A stretch of DNA of 42,936 nt from a virus: positions 1-42,936 of the IMG/VR virus record IMGVR_UViG_3300032092_000069, one strand, 5' to 3'. The notes below the pieces were generated by a model. That model saw only the letters and a program-made list of their open reading frames with translations, had not been told where the DNA came from and ran no database searches. Of this stretch, positions 1-9,426 are shown in pieces (positions within the stretch are counted from its first letter, which is position 1; the number at the start of each line of letters is the position of its first letter). Made by a program: the position numbers and the translations under genes.

Positions 1-3000
1 TCAGGAGATTATCTTGACTGGTATGTGAAATATTTTCCTAAGTCTACATATGATGATTTAGGAAATATAGGAAGAAACTCAAGTAATAGATCATTCGATC
101 AAATAAAATTTTTAAGAGGGCGTGATCCTGGTAATCCTGTAAGACTAAGTGAAAGTAAGGGAGCAGGTGATGCCACTATTATAGGAGAGAGAGGTAAAAA
201 AATGTTTGATGTAGATCAATCTTATTCTTTTGCTGACTATAAAAATTTGACACCAGAACAACAAAAACTATATGATGAGTTTATACAGCAGTATAAAAAT
301 GATTATGAAACTGGTTGGAGAGGTCAATATAAACAAGGAGGTGACATCTATCTAGGTAAGTATGAGTTTAGAGATGGAGGTCTTGTGAAAATGGTAGACG
401 GTGGTTCTGAGAAATACGCACAAGCTATTCAAAAAGATAGATTTGAAAAAGCTTTAGGTATACCACAAGAAAGGATTGCTTTACAGAAACCACAAGTAGA
501 TTTGAAAAACATGGATGCTTATTTTCAAGATAAGTTTCCAGCATTAAAAACTGCACAAGAAGAAGCTGCAATTCAAAAAGAAGTTAAGCAATATGAAACT
601 TCTCCAAAGTTCAGTTCCACAGAACCTCTATATAATAACAAAGAGAATCTGGTAAAGGACTATAAAAAATCTGCAGACTATAAACTAAGATTCATGAATG
701 AGTCTGACTATTCTGAAGATGATATTAAAAGCATACAGAATAGTTTTAAAAACGCTGGTATATTTGAGTCTAAAGAGATTGATCCTAAAAATTATAAATC
801 TAAAGAAGAAGTTATTGAACTTCAGAAGTTCCTAGCTAGTAACGGACTCATGGATGTGTTAGGTAAATACGGTCCTAACAAAGATGGTATTGATGGAATA
901 TTTGGTAAAAAAACAAGAGAAGCTGTTGAAAAATACAATGAACATAATAAACCTTATAAAGAAGGTGTTCTAGATGACGTTACCAAAAAAGCTATAAAGG
1001 ATTTTAAAAATCAAAATGATTCTAAAACCACACTTGGTATACAGACGCCATTAGATCTTAATACATTTATTCAAGAAGATGGTTCTGCTAATATCAGTGC
1101 TTCAAACCAAGCTATAAGAGATTTTGAAAAGAGTCTAAATAGTAAAGGTTATTTCAAAGGTACTAAGTTTAACACGGATGACATAACTGAGTTTAATCCT
1201 AGAGTTGCGTTTAAGTTTAAATTAAACCCTGATTCTAAAACACCATTTGGAATGTGTGCTCAGTATGTTAATGGAACTATTTGTGACGAAGATGCTGCTG
1301 GATTTGAAGCGCGTGAGAATCTAGGTTTAAGTGGTTCTGCATGGCACATATCAGATAACATTCAAAGTAAAGGTGGTAAATTAGTATTTGCAGGTTTACC
1401 AGAAAGAGATCAGGTTCCTGATTTAAAAAATAAAGATCAGATTGCATCATTTATAAAATCTAACTTACAGAATCAAACATCTTATCTAAAAGATATTGTA
1501 GGCGGAGGTGTTACTTGGGATAGTAAAGTAAAACCCGGTGATGTTGTTAATATATTTTACGAAGGATCTAACTATACAGAAGAAGCTTACAATCAAACTA
1601 AGTCATTGAATAATAGATTATTTACAACACACGTTGGTGTAGTAAAAGCAGATGACCAAGGTAAACTATTTGTTGAGCACAACGTACATGGTAAAGTTGA
1701 AAAAGATCCTTTAACCAACTTCTTAGAAGGAAAGGTTAAAGGTAATGGAAAGAACAAAGTTTCAATGATATCTGGTATCACTAGACCTAACTATTATGAA
1801 GGTGCACTAGCTGATGGATCCGGTATTCCTGAACAAGGTGTTAACTATTATCAAACTGAATATGGTAAGTTTAATCCTAAAGGAGCACTAGCAAGAAATG
1901 AATTTGATGGATTAGCTGAAAGTATTTCTGGAAAGACTACTTACAAATTCTTGAAGACAATTGAGAATAACAAAAAAGCTTTGTTGAAAGATATTCCAAT
2001 ATCTGAGAATGAGTTTGATAAATTGATGCGTGTATCAAGAGCAATACCTACACTTGAAACATATGCTGGTAAAAGTTCTGAAGAAGTTAATGCATTTGAA
2101 AAAACATTACAGGATACGTTCCTTTCGGATAGAGAGAAGTCAATGGGTTTAACAAAACTTAAAGATGAAACTAATCTAAATGAAGAGTTAAGGAAAAAAC
2201 TGATAAAGTCTGATTATGAGTTAGATAAACCTGAGAAGGCAGCGTTACCAACTTTCTATAAAATTGCAAAAGATTATCTATTCTTAAAAGAGATCTCTAA
2301 TAATAAAGGTATCAATCTAACAGCAGATCAATTAGCAAAACTTTCTGGTATTGCATATAATCAGTCTGTAGGAAAGATCGCAAAAGATCTAGTAGATGCT
2401 GGTTCCTATGATAACTATATAAACAATAGAAGAAGTCAAGCTAAAGCTGCAGGAAATGATAGATTCAAATATGAAGATTTAGTTACTGTATATGATAAAC
2501 AAACAATGAAAAAAGGTGGTGCAGTAGAAGGTATCTATTTGGGTAAATACGAATTCAAAGACGGAGGTTTAGTAAAGTATCAATCTAAAGGTCAAGTTGA
2601 TCAAAAAGAATTAGAGAGACGTGCGAAAGCTATGGGATGGAATACCGTTGATGAATATAAAAATGCAAATTGGAAAAGAAATACTAAACCATCAACAAAT
2701 ACATCTGACACATTTGATTTAGCATTAGATGCAGCATCTTTTGTGCCAGGAGCTATAGGAATGGGAGCATCTACAATAGGATTAGGTAAAAATTTATATG
2801 AAGGAGATTTAACGGGAGCTGCATTAGATGGATTAAATATTGTTACAGCAGGTGCTGCTAAATGGTTACGTGCAGCACAACAAACTGCTAAATTAGCTAG
2901 TGCTACTAAAGCAGCAAATAAAGTTGCAAAGCAAGCAAAATTTTTAGAGACTGCTTCAAATCCATTAGTTCCTAAAACTATTGGAGCAGTTAGAGATATA

Positions 3001-4323
3001 GGTAATTATCAATGGGGAGAAAACTTCCAACCATTTGCTGCTAATGCTACAACTGTTCCTAGTACACCTAAACAACTTCGTAAAAAGTATACTCCAACAG
3101 AAGAATACATAAAGGCATTAAAAATAGAGGAGAATGGTATTAGAAAAGGATTTAATAAAAATTCTGAAAAGTGGTTACCACATGCTTCAAAAGAAGGCGG
3201 TAATAAAACAATCGCTTACGGACATAAGTTGACTGATGAAGAAGTACGAAAAGGAACATACTCTAAAGGTATAACAGAAAAACAAGCTGAAGAATTATTT
3301 AATAAAGATCTAGCAAACCATCTAATTACTGCTGAAAGAGTTTACAACAACCGACATGGAAAAAATGCTTTTGATAAAGTGCCTGACACGCTAAAAGATC
3401 TAATAGTAGATTATACTTACAATGGTGTAATAGATAAGTTTACAAAGTTTACTTCAGCTATAGATGAGTATAGTAATGCAAAAACTCCTAAAGAAAAAGA
3501 AGCAGCGCATCAGAAAATGCTAAAGGAATATAAGAGAACCTCTAAAGGTAAGGATATGGTTAGCAGAAACGCATTTACAAAAAAAATACTTGATTCAATA
3601 CCTGTTAAACAAGAAGGTGGATCTACTAAAGGTAAGGAATATAAAACACCTACTGGACAAAGTATTTATCTAGATCCTAATTTTAAATCTTATGCTAGAT
3701 ATCTAGATTCAAATGGTAATATTATTCCTGTTACTGAATTACAAAAGTTTTCTATGATATATGATCCTCAAGATAATACTTGGGATTCTACTCATAGTGA
3801 AAAACCTCTAAAGATTCGCAGTAGACGTATGTCATTTGAAGATAGATTAAATAAATCATTAGGAGATCCTATGGGTAAAGCAGCTCGTGAAGCAGCAGAA
3901 GGATTAGAACCTGGAGAAGATCCAGTAGATAATTTTAGACATCCTTTAGCTGGAATGTATACTCAACAAGCTATAGCAAAGAAAACAGGTAATATACCAA
4001 TTGTTTCTCCAGTATTAGGTTGGGTAGGTGCAAACATTATGGGAGTAGGACATGAACTAGGTACAATATTTAATGATGATAGACCATTAAAATATAAAGG
4101 AAGAGAAGCATTAGAAGACATACTTAATAATGCTGCTGGTACAACAATTGGGTTATTACCTATACCTAATAAAGTTAAAAAAGAAATTCTATATAAAGCC
4201 TCAGCTAAAAACATGCTACCTGATGGTATATCAAATCCTGATGGTAGAGACTTTTATTTTAAAAACAATGGAGGTTCTGTTAGAAAAGTAAAGATCAAGA
4301 GTCTTCCTAGGAATACTCAGTAA
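1..4323 (+). CDS. Composite virion-associated lysin: peptidoglycan-binding, Cys/His peptidase and GH24-like lysozyme regions (5' partial)
   Basis: The frame is open from base 1, so the gene is cut by the window edge; the GTG at 25 is only the first start-like codon (residues below count from it). Residues about 260-310 look like a peptidoglycan-binding repeat (GIDGIFG at 288 followed by KTREAVEKY). Residues about 405-590 look like a CHAP- or NlpC/P60-type Cys/His peptidase, with C411 in MCAQYV, H536 in TTHVGVV and E551-H552 in VEHN. Residues about 1026-1200 resemble GH24 lysozyme (KIEENG at 1033, TIAYGH at 1062), but the spacing between the catalytic Glu and the Thr is longer than in T4 lysozyme and the middle Asp is not obvious. 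Two near-identical GG modules (103-122 and 829-851) mark the borders between segments. Such multi-enzyme proteins usually cut the wall locally during DNA entry; a role in assembly is also possible. The wall-lysis role is fairly sure; the exact bond cut is not. Confidence 0.72.
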   Translation, partial: SGDYLDWYVKYFPKSTYDDLGNIGRNSSNRSFDQIKFLRGRDPGNPVRLSESKGAGDATIIGERGKKMFDVDQSYSFADYKNLTPEQQKLYDEFIQQYKNDYETGWRGQYKQGGDIYLGKYEFRDGGLVKMVDGGSEKYAQAIQKDRFEKALGIPQERIALQKPQVDLKNMDAYFQDKFPALKTAQEEAAIQKEVKQYETSPKFSSTEPLYNNKENLVKDYKKSADYKLRFMNESDYSEDDIKSIQNSFKNAGIFESKEIDPKNYKSKEEVIELQKFLASNGLMDVLGKYGPNKDGIDGIFGKKTREAVEKYNEHNKPYKEGVLDDVTKKAIKDFKNQNDSKTTLGIQTPLDLNTFIQEDGSANISASNQAIRDFEKSLNSKGYFKGTKFNTDDITEFNPRVAFKFKLNPDSKTPFGMCAQYVNGTICDEDAAGFEARENLGLSGSAWHISDNIQSKGGKLVFAGLPERDQVPDLKNKDQIASFIKSNLQNQTSYLKDIVGGGVTWDSKVKPGDVVNIFYEGSNYTEEAYNQTKSLNNRLFTTHVGVVKADDQGKLFVEHNVHGKVEKDPLTNFLEGKVKGNGKNKVSMISGITRPNYYEGALADGSGIPEQGVNYYQTEYGKFNPKGALARNEFDGLAESISGKTTYKFLKTIENNKKALLKDIPISENEFDKLMRVSRAIPTLETYAGKSSEEVNAFEKTLQDTFLSDREKSMGLTKLKDETNLNEELRKKLIKSDYELDKPEKAALPTFYKIAKDYLFLKEISNNKGINLTADQLAKLSGIAYNQSVGKIAKDLVDAGSYDNYINNRRSQAKAAGNDRFKYEDLVTVYDKQTMKKGGAVEGIYLGKYEFKDGGLVKYQSKGQVDQKELERRAKAMGWNTVDEYKNANWKRNTKPSTNTSDTFDLALDAASFVPGAIGMGASTIGLGKNLYEGDLTGAALDGLNIVTAGAAKWLRAAQQTAKLASATKAANKVAKQAKFLETASNPLVPKTIGAVRDIGNYQWGENFQPFAANATTVPSTPKQLRKKYTPTEEYIKALKIEENGIRKGFNKNSEKWLPHASKEGGNKTIAYGHKLTDEEVRKGTYSKGITEKQAEELFNKDLANHLITAERVYNNRHGKNAFDKVPDTLKDLIVDYTYNGVIDKFTKFTSAIDEYSNAKTPKEKEAAHQKMLKEYKRTSKGKDMVSRNAFTKKILDSIPVKQEGGSTKGKEYKTPTGQSIYLDPNFKSYARYLDSNGNIIPVTELQKFSMIYDPQDNTWDSTHSEKPLKIRSRRMSFEDRLNKSLGDPMGKAAREAAEGLEPGEDPVDNFRHPLAGMYTQQAIAKKTGNIPIVSPVLGWVGANIMGVGHELGTIFNDDRPLKYKGREALEDILNNAAGTTIGLLPIPNKVKKEILYKASAKNMLPDGISNPDGRDFYFKNNGGSVRKVKIKSLPRNTQ
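331..390 (+). repeat. GG module, copy 1 (coding)
   Basis: Codes KQGGD followed by IYLGKYEFRDGGLVK (residues 103-122 of the composite lysin). The 15-residue core from IYLG to GLVK recurs at 2533-2577 with one amino-acid change (R to K). Between the two cores I count 12 base differences in 45, and 11 of them are synonymous, so the peptide itself appears to be under selection. Confidence 0.8.
2509..2577 (+). repeat. GG module, copy 2 (coding)
   Basis: Codes KKGGAVEG followed by IYLGKYEFKDGGLVK (residues 829-851 of the composite lysin). It lies between the Cys/His peptidase half and the lysozyme half. It pairs with the copy at 331-390 at protein level but differs at most third codon positions, so it is an old duplication that has been conserved and not a recent DNA repeat. 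Confidence 0.8.
4279..4308 (+). repeat. VRKVKIKS(L/I)P peptide, copy 1 (coding)
   Basis: Residues 1419-1428 of the composite lysin, five codons before its stop and just after a GG pair (NNGGS). The same ten residues, with L changed to I, follow the start codon of the gene at 6782. Of the 30 aligned bases, 6 differ; four of the five changed codons are synonymous. Confidence 0.75.
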
Positions 4324-4324
4324 A

Positions 4325-4356
4325 TTTTAGTATCTTGTATATAATCACTATATTAG
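4325..4356 (+). promoter_or_regulatory. AT-rich promoter-like element before the 804-aa gene
   Basis: The 37-base gap between genes holds TTTTAGTATCTTGTATATAA and then ACTATATTAG (4347-4356), ending 4 bases before the ATG. An ACTAT(A/T)TTAG-like word recurs upstream of the starts at 9427, 39694 and 42226. There is no Shine-Dalgarno sequence. It could be a late phage promoter or a leader element; the evidence is recurrence only. Confidence 0.3.
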
Positions 4357-4360
4357 CCAG

Positions 4361-6775
4361 ATGAAAAGACGAAGCGCTCGTAATAATAAAAAAAACAATC
4401 CTCTTGCAATAGAATTAAGAGATTTCCTTATGTATAGTAACCCATCAAAATTTGCACCTCGGATTAGACAAACCGGGGGTGAAGCATTTCCACAAGCACC
4501 TACTATGAACCAGTTCTTTAACTATGGTGCACCTACTCCTAAAACACCTTTTGTTTTTCAGGATGGTGGAGCAATGAATGATATTCAGAAGATGAATATG
4601 CAGTACATGCAGCATTATGGAAAGATGCAGGATGGAGGATCTTCCATGGACACGGGTTCTCAAAAGTCAACAAGAGTAGCTGATTTCTTGAGAAAGGTCA
4701 AAGAAAAAGCTATGTCTACTATGGAAGAAGAGTTGATGAACGAAGCTTCTGAGTACGAGAATGAATTGACTAATATGTTCCAATACGGTGGATTTGCTGG
4801 TCCTCAACCTGATTTCACAAAAGCAAATGCTTGGATGGATGCATATAGTAATAATGCTAATATAGGAAAGCTTCAAGATAATTTCTTAACACTTGCTGAA
4901 GAATGGGCGGATACACCCGATGATGTGTACGTTAAAAAGATAAAGACTAAACAGATGCCTATTGCACAGGCGGGTCTTAATTTTAGAGATCAAGCAACAC
5001 TACCGTTTGATTACATGAATCCTCCTATATCACGTTCTAGTATTTCACCTTATCCAGATAACGATCAGGTGTATATGCCTAATGTAGGTTTCACTCCTGC
5101 AGATATTCCATCATTAGGTCTTACTACTCAGAATCCATCATATAATCAAAATATTCTTTCAGAGAATGTACCTGGAGCAGGAACACCCATTGAAGTACGT
5201 TCACAATATGAAATAAATAGAAATTCTTTATCACCATATCCGGATAACGAATACATTCCAGAAAATCCTACTGATATTCAATCTCAATTAGATTTTCGAA
5301 ATAAAATGCGTAATATCTCACTAATTCCTGAAGGAGAAGAAGAAGAATATCTACCTGTTCCCATAGATCCTAATGCTGCACCTCAAGAAATTGATAAAGA
5401 CTATCATAAAATTGTAGATAATGTTCCCGGTGAACCTGTTATCACACCAAAAGGTCCTACTACTTTAAAAACAGAAGATGATTCTAAAAAAGAATCTATT
5501 GTAGAAAAAACTATAGATGATATTGCTAAGAAGAGAGAAGAGGAAGCAGCAGCAAGAAAAGAAGGAACTAAAGAAGGAACTTCTACAAATGCAGGAGCAC
5601 CCGCAGCAGGAAGTGAACAAGAAAAGAAAGAAGCTGCTGCAGCAGGAATGACACCAGCTGAATACAGAACTTTCTTATCTCGTATGAGTATCAATAAGAG
5701 ACGTGCTTTATTACCTGGTAACAGAGCTAAGTCTATAGACTTTTATTTTGATACATATGGTCCTTCAGGAAATACATTAGGTAATACCGCAGGATCTCAA
5801 TCTGCAGATCCTGCAGAATCTACTGGTGAAAGAGATTCTATCTTTAATAGAGCTGCACGAAACAATCGTGATATTAATTATACAGAGAGAGGAAATCCTA
5901 TGTCTGTTGGAGAAATGAAATCTCAGAAAGAACAGATTCCTATGAAATCTGTATACGATCCAAGAGGTTATAACAATGCATATTCTGAACTGCGTAATCA
6001 ATCTTTCCAGAATAGAAGACGTAATTTAGGTTCTAGGATAGATGAGTTGTATCAACGTGAAGGTAATTTAGGGGAGCAATACGGACAAGGTTTAACTAGA
6101 CGAGAATCTAATAAACTAGACAGATTAGAGAATCGCTATAATAGAATAGGTAGTGGACGACCTGCACCTGGAATGACGGGACCATCTGAAGCAGAAACTT
6201 TCTCTCAATATATGAGACCTGAATACATAAAAGAATATGGTGGTCTCATTCAGTATCAAATGGGTTCTGAATATGAAGAAGATCCATTTGGAACAGCTGG
6301 TTATAGTACGGATGGATACGATACTACAGAACGTGAAGATTACGCAGGTAATACTATTTACGAAGAAGCGCCTGAAGGAGCAAATGAAGATCTTGAACTA
6401 AAGAGTCGTACAAGAGTAAGACAAAAATTGGGAAGTTACAATCCATACGAAGCACCAACAATGTTGGCAGGTTTAAATCTTATAGAAGGTCTTACTCAGA
6501 ACATGGGTAATGAAAAGAAGAAAAAAGAAGTGTATAATAAAATGTCTGCCGATCAGGTATATACAAAAAATACAAAAAAGGACAGAGGTGATTATAATGA
6601 TCAAGGATACTTTAGACTTGATCAACAAGTACCTGTACAATTTCCTGGATATAACTTCACATCACCATATGCTAGATATGGAGGATCCTATAAGAAAGGT
6701 GGAGAATATTATCTGAGTGACGAAGAGATTCAGGAGATCATTAACATGGGTGGACAAGTTGAATACTTAGACTAA
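4361..6775 (+). CDS. Probable virion protein of unknown function, with GG-type peptides
   Basis: I do not recognise a characterised family. The 804-residue product is polar and looks largely disordered: rich in N, Q, E and P, with a K/E/A-rich stretch at about 385-440 that may form a coiled coil. GG-type peptides occur near the N-terminus (RQTGGEA, FQDGGAM, MQDGGSS, FQYGGFA) and at the C-terminus (KEYGGLI, ARYGGSYKKGGEYYL and MGGQVEYLD as the last residues). A short internal repeat, R-(S/N)-S-(I/L)-SPYPDN-(D/E), starts at R225 and again at R287. It lies between the wall-degrading virion protein and other probable virion genes, so a structural, scaffold or tail role is plausible. The start codon follows the recurring ACTATATTAG element by 4 bases; no ribosome binding site is visible. 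The gene is clearly real; its function is unknown. Confidence 0.7.
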   Translation: MKRRSARNNKKNNPLAIELRDFLMYSNPSKFAPRIRQTGGEAFPQAPTMNQFFNYGAPTPKTPFVFQDGGAMNDIQKMNMQYMQHYGKMQDGGSSMDTGSQKSTRVADFLRKVKEKAMSTMEEELMNEASEYENELTNMFQYGGFAGPQPDFTKANAWMDAYSNNANIGKLQDNFLTLAEEWADTPDDVYVKKIKTKQMPIAQAGLNFRDQATLPFDYMNPPISRSSISPYPDNDQVYMPNVGFTPADIPSLGLTTQNPSYNQNILSENVPGAGTPIEVRSQYEINRNSLSPYPDNEYIPENPTDIQSQLDFRNKMRNISLIPEGEEEEYLPVPIDPNAAPQEIDKDYHKIVDNVPGEPVITPKGPTTLKTEDDSKKESIVEKTIDDIAKKREEEAAARKEGTKEGTSTNAGAPAAGSEQEKKEAAAAGMTPAEYRTFLSRMSINKRRALLPGNRAKSIDFYFDTYGPSGNTLGNTAGSQSADPAESTGERDSIFNRAARNNRDINYTERGNPMSVGEMKSQKEQIPMKSVYDPRGYNNAYSELRNQSFQNRRRNLGSRIDELYQREGNLGEQYGQGLTRRESNKLDRLENRYNRIGSGRPAPGMTGPSEAETFSQYMRPEYIKEYGGLIQYQMGSEYEEDPFGTAGYSTDGYDTTEREDYAGNTIYEEAPEGANEDLELKSRTRVRQKLGSYNPYEAPTMLAGLNLIEGLTQNMGNEKKKKEVYNKMSADQVYTKNTKKDRGDYNDQGYFRLDQQVPVQFPGYNFTSPYARYGGSYKKGGEYYLSDEEIQEIINMGGQVEYLD
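5033..5254 (+). repeat. Pair of short internal coding repeats (SPYPDN)
   Basis: Two copies of R-(S/N)-S-(I/L)-SPYPDN-(D/E) begin at 5033 (R225) and 5219 (R287) of the 804-aa protein, 62 residues apart. Each is followed within a few residues by Y-x-P (QVYMP, EYIP). This suggests an internal duplication of a proline- and tyrosine-containing linker. Confidence 0.6.
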
Positions 6776-6781
6776 TTAATT

Positions 6782-9400
6782 ATGGTTAGAAAAGTAAAAA
6801 TAAAAAGCATACCTCAGAAAAAAGACGGAGGAGTTAGTTACAATCAACTAGCTCCAATGTACATACCTAATGGTATGAGTCAAGAACCTATGAAGGTTAG
6901 AAAAAACTTGACAGCTGCACCTAGAAAGCAAGCTACTATAGAAGCTGAAGGTGGTGAAACAGTACTAACTAAAGTTGGTGGTCTACCTGCACATTTTAAT
7001 ATATCAGGTAAAAGACATGCTCAAGGAGGTGTACCCTTAAATGTACCAGATGAGAGTTTTATTTTTAGTGATACTCGTGCAATGATTATAAAGGATCCTG
7101 AGATTCTTGCAGAGTTTGGAGAAACTAAATCTAAAACTCCTGCAGCTATTGCTAAGAAATATGATATCAATAAGTATCGTGAGATTCTTGCTGATCCTGA
7201 TTTAGATAAACGTAGTAAGGAAACTGCTGAGCAGATGATTGCTAACTATAATATTAAGTTAGCAAAGCTTGCCGCATATCAAGAATCTATGAAAGGATTC
7301 CCAGATGGTATTCCTACTGTAGCACTTCCATATATGATGGTAAATCAGATTGATCCTAAAGACATGTTACCATTGAGAACTGAAGAGACTGGTCAAGAAG
7401 AAATGTTAGATGAAGATCTGTATGCAATGCAGAATCCTTCTGAACAAGAATTTGTAGATGAAGAAACTATGCCGGAAGCACAGTTTGGTATGAATGTAAG
7501 AAGACAGAATCGTTTACAAAGAAGATTAGATAGACTAAGACAACAGCAACAGTTCGATCCTACTAGTGGCATATACTTAAATGTTGATCCACAAGGTAGA
7601 GCGTATTATGTAGACGGAAGAGGTGTTGCAATGCCGCAAAGTGTTAGTGTACCAAATGATTTTATCAAGCCTGGTACAGTAATGAACACTACAACAAACA
7701 AGACTACTCAGAAAACTGTAAGTCAAAGTAAACCATCTAAAGCAAAAATTGATGAGTCTAAGGTAAAGAAACAAGGTGATCCTAGTTTAAAAGCTGGTGA
7801 CTACTTTAGAGATGCTAACGGTAAACTTAGACAAGTAACTAAAATAGGCTATAAGAATACTCCTACAAGACAATCTTTCTCAGGTGCTGAGAATTATAAA
7901 CCTCAATACGGATCTATTGAAGAGGATGTAAAAGCAGCAAATGCTCTTTTAGAAGATCTATCTAAAAAAGGATTTGCTAAAAAAACAAATTCTGGTTGGA
8001 TTATCTATGCAGGAGCAAAAGATGCAATGTCTTTAAAAGATAAAGACTTTATTACAAAAGTAGCATCTTACAATAAAGGAACCGGATTAAAAGATCTTGG
8101 TGCTCCTGGATTTAAAATTGCTTCACAATCTCAATATGAAAATGCAACTGAAGCTAATGTACCAAAAGGAAAAGGAAAGAAAAGAGATGATGGTTTCTAT
8201 GGATTTGCTGATCCTGATATGTTAGAATTCAGATACTGGCAAGCTACTAATCCTAATGGTACTTTTGATGATTATGAAAATTTAGATGATGCATCTAAGA
8301 TTCAGAATCGTAAAGGTATGCTTAGTTTGTATGGTTATGATGTAAAGAAACTAGGAGATAAAGTAAATGATCCATCTAAATTATATACTAAAGAATTTGT
8401 AACAGATCCTAAAGATGGATTGACGGCAAGAAATGAAAGAACATTTAAAGGTGCAGAAGGTAAAATTTATAGAAGTGCTGATGATGCAAAAATTGGTCTA
8501 GATCATTTGGATGCATACACTATTGATCCTGAAATGCAAGATGTTGAGGTTGATGAAACAGAAGGACCAGGAGAAATACCAACAAATGAACTTGATGTAA
8601 CTCAAAGACGTGAAAGACCTGGTGCTGAATGGTGGTTACAAGATGCTATTGCTACAGCAGGTGCTTTTGGTGATTTAATGCGTGTAAAGAAATACATGCC
8701 GTGGACACCTAAGTTAGCACCGTATATACCGGAACCAACTTTTTACGATCCCACTAGAGAACTTGCTGCAATATCTGAGCAAGCAAATATCGCTACTCAA
8801 GGTGCTGGAGCATATGCACCTGCACAAGCATACAACGCACGCGCTTCTCAGATTCAAGGTAATGCTGCTAAAGCTGCTGCTGACACACTAGGTAGATATA
8901 ACAATCTAAATGTAGGTGCAGCAAATCAGTTTGAGTTGACAAAAGCAAATGTGTTTAATCAAATAGGAATGGCAAATGCAGCATATGCTCAAGATTACTA
9001 TGATAAAACTATTATTGCTAATCAACAGTTTGATAATTCTAAAAATCAAGCAAGACAAGGAATTAGAGAATCTCTAATTAATGCTATTACTAATAGAGCA
9101 AAAGGACAAGCACTAAACGAAGTGTATGGTAATCACTATATGACAGATCCTTCTTCTGGTGGTTTTGTAGAATTTACAGGAGGTGATGAACTAAATCCAA
9201 GTAATCCTTATAGTCAACAGAAAGCAGATGCTTTTGCATTATTGAGAAATCGTTTTCCAGAAGAAGATGATGAAACACTCTTAAAATTAATGTCAAATAA
9301 TACTGAATCTAATTACGCAGATGACTATATGAAATCATTAGCGTCAATGTATCCTGTGCAAACAGGAGCTGGATATGGTGATTATTATGATCAAGGTTAA
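6782..9400 (+). CDS. Probable virion protein (872 aa), N-terminal GG/RHAQGG domain and Ala-rich helical C-terminus
   Basis: Residues about 45-180 form a compact, conserved-looking region (EAEGGETVLTKVGG, KRHAQGGVPLNVPD, FIFSDTRAM, DPEILAEFG). From memory, this type of sequence is common in uncharacterised Bacteroidetes phage virion proteins, but I cannot check. The middle (about 230-620) is polar. Residues about 655-780 are rich in A, Q and N and probably form long helices, as in tail-tube or ejection proteins. The first residues, MVRKVKIKSIPQKKDGG, repeat the C-terminus of the composite lysin. Six bases separate it from the gene before; no Shine-Dalgarno sequence is seen. I infer a structural or injected protein; no enzyme motif was found. 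Confidence 0.7.
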   Translation: MVRKVKIKSIPQKKDGGVSYNQLAPMYIPNGMSQEPMKVRKNLTAAPRKQATIEAEGGETVLTKVGGLPAHFNISGKRHAQGGVPLNVPDESFIFSDTRAMIIKDPEILAEFGETKSKTPAAIAKKYDINKYREILADPDLDKRSKETAEQMIANYNIKLAKLAAYQESMKGFPDGIPTVALPYMMVNQIDPKDMLPLRTEETGQEEMLDEDLYAMQNPSEQEFVDEETMPEAQFGMNVRRQNRLQRRLDRLRQQQQFDPTSGIYLNVDPQGRAYYVDGRGVAMPQSVSVPNDFIKPGTVMNTTTNKTTQKTVSQSKPSKAKIDESKVKKQGDPSLKAGDYFRDANGKLRQVTKIGYKNTPTRQSFSGAENYKPQYGSIEEDVKAANALLEDLSKKGFAKKTNSGWIIYAGAKDAMSLKDKDFITKVASYNKGTGLKDLGAPGFKIASQSQYENATEANVPKGKGKKRDDGFYGFADPDMLEFRYWQATNPNGTFDDYENLDDASKIQNRKGMLSLYGYDVKKLGDKVNDPSKLYTKEFVTDPKDGLTARNERTFKGAEGKIYRSADDAKIGLDHLDAYTIDPEMQDVEVDETEGPGEIPTNELDVTQRRERPGAEWWLQDAIATAGAFGDLMRVKKYMPWTPKLAPYIPEPTFYDPTRELAAISEQANIATQGAGAYAPAQAYNARASQIQGNAAKAAADTLGRYNNLNVGAANQFELTKANVFNQIGMANAAYAQDYYDKTIIANQQFDNSKNQARQGIRESLINAITNRAKGQALNEVYGNHYMTDPSSGGFVEFTGGDELNPSNPYSQQKADAFALLRNRFPEEDDETLLKLMSNNTESNYADDYMKSLASMYPVQTGAGYGDYYDQG
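6785..6814 (+). repeat. VRKVKIKS(L/I)P peptide, copy 2 (coding)
   Basis: Residues 2-11 of the 872-aa protein, followed by QKKDGG. It matches residues 1419-1428 of the composite lysin two genes upstream, except for I in place of L. One copy is at a C-terminus and one at an N-terminus, so the peptide is not tied to one protein end. Confidence 0.75.
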
Positions 9401-9417
9401 ACTATTTAGTATATTTA
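9401..9417 (+). promoter_or_regulatory. AT-rich promoter-like element before the 1053-aa gene
   Basis: ACTATTTAGTATATTTA begins directly after the TAA at 9398-9400 and ends 9 bases before the ATG at 9427. TATATTTA differs by one base from the TAnnTTTG -7 consensus of Bacteroidetes promoters, but I see no TTG at the expected -33 position. The ACTAT(A/T)TTAG-like word is shared with other gene starts here. Confidence 0.3.
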
Positions 9418-9426
9418 CAAAGAATT

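Noticed and set aside
25-27. GTG as the true start of the first gene
   Set aside because: The eight codons upstream are open to the window edge and the protein begins in mid-domain style, so the start is probably outside the window.
6510-6716. A 68-codon plus-strand frame inside the 804-aa gene
   Set aside because: It is the +1 shadow of a conserved GG-rich C-terminus, with no start signal or recognisable product.
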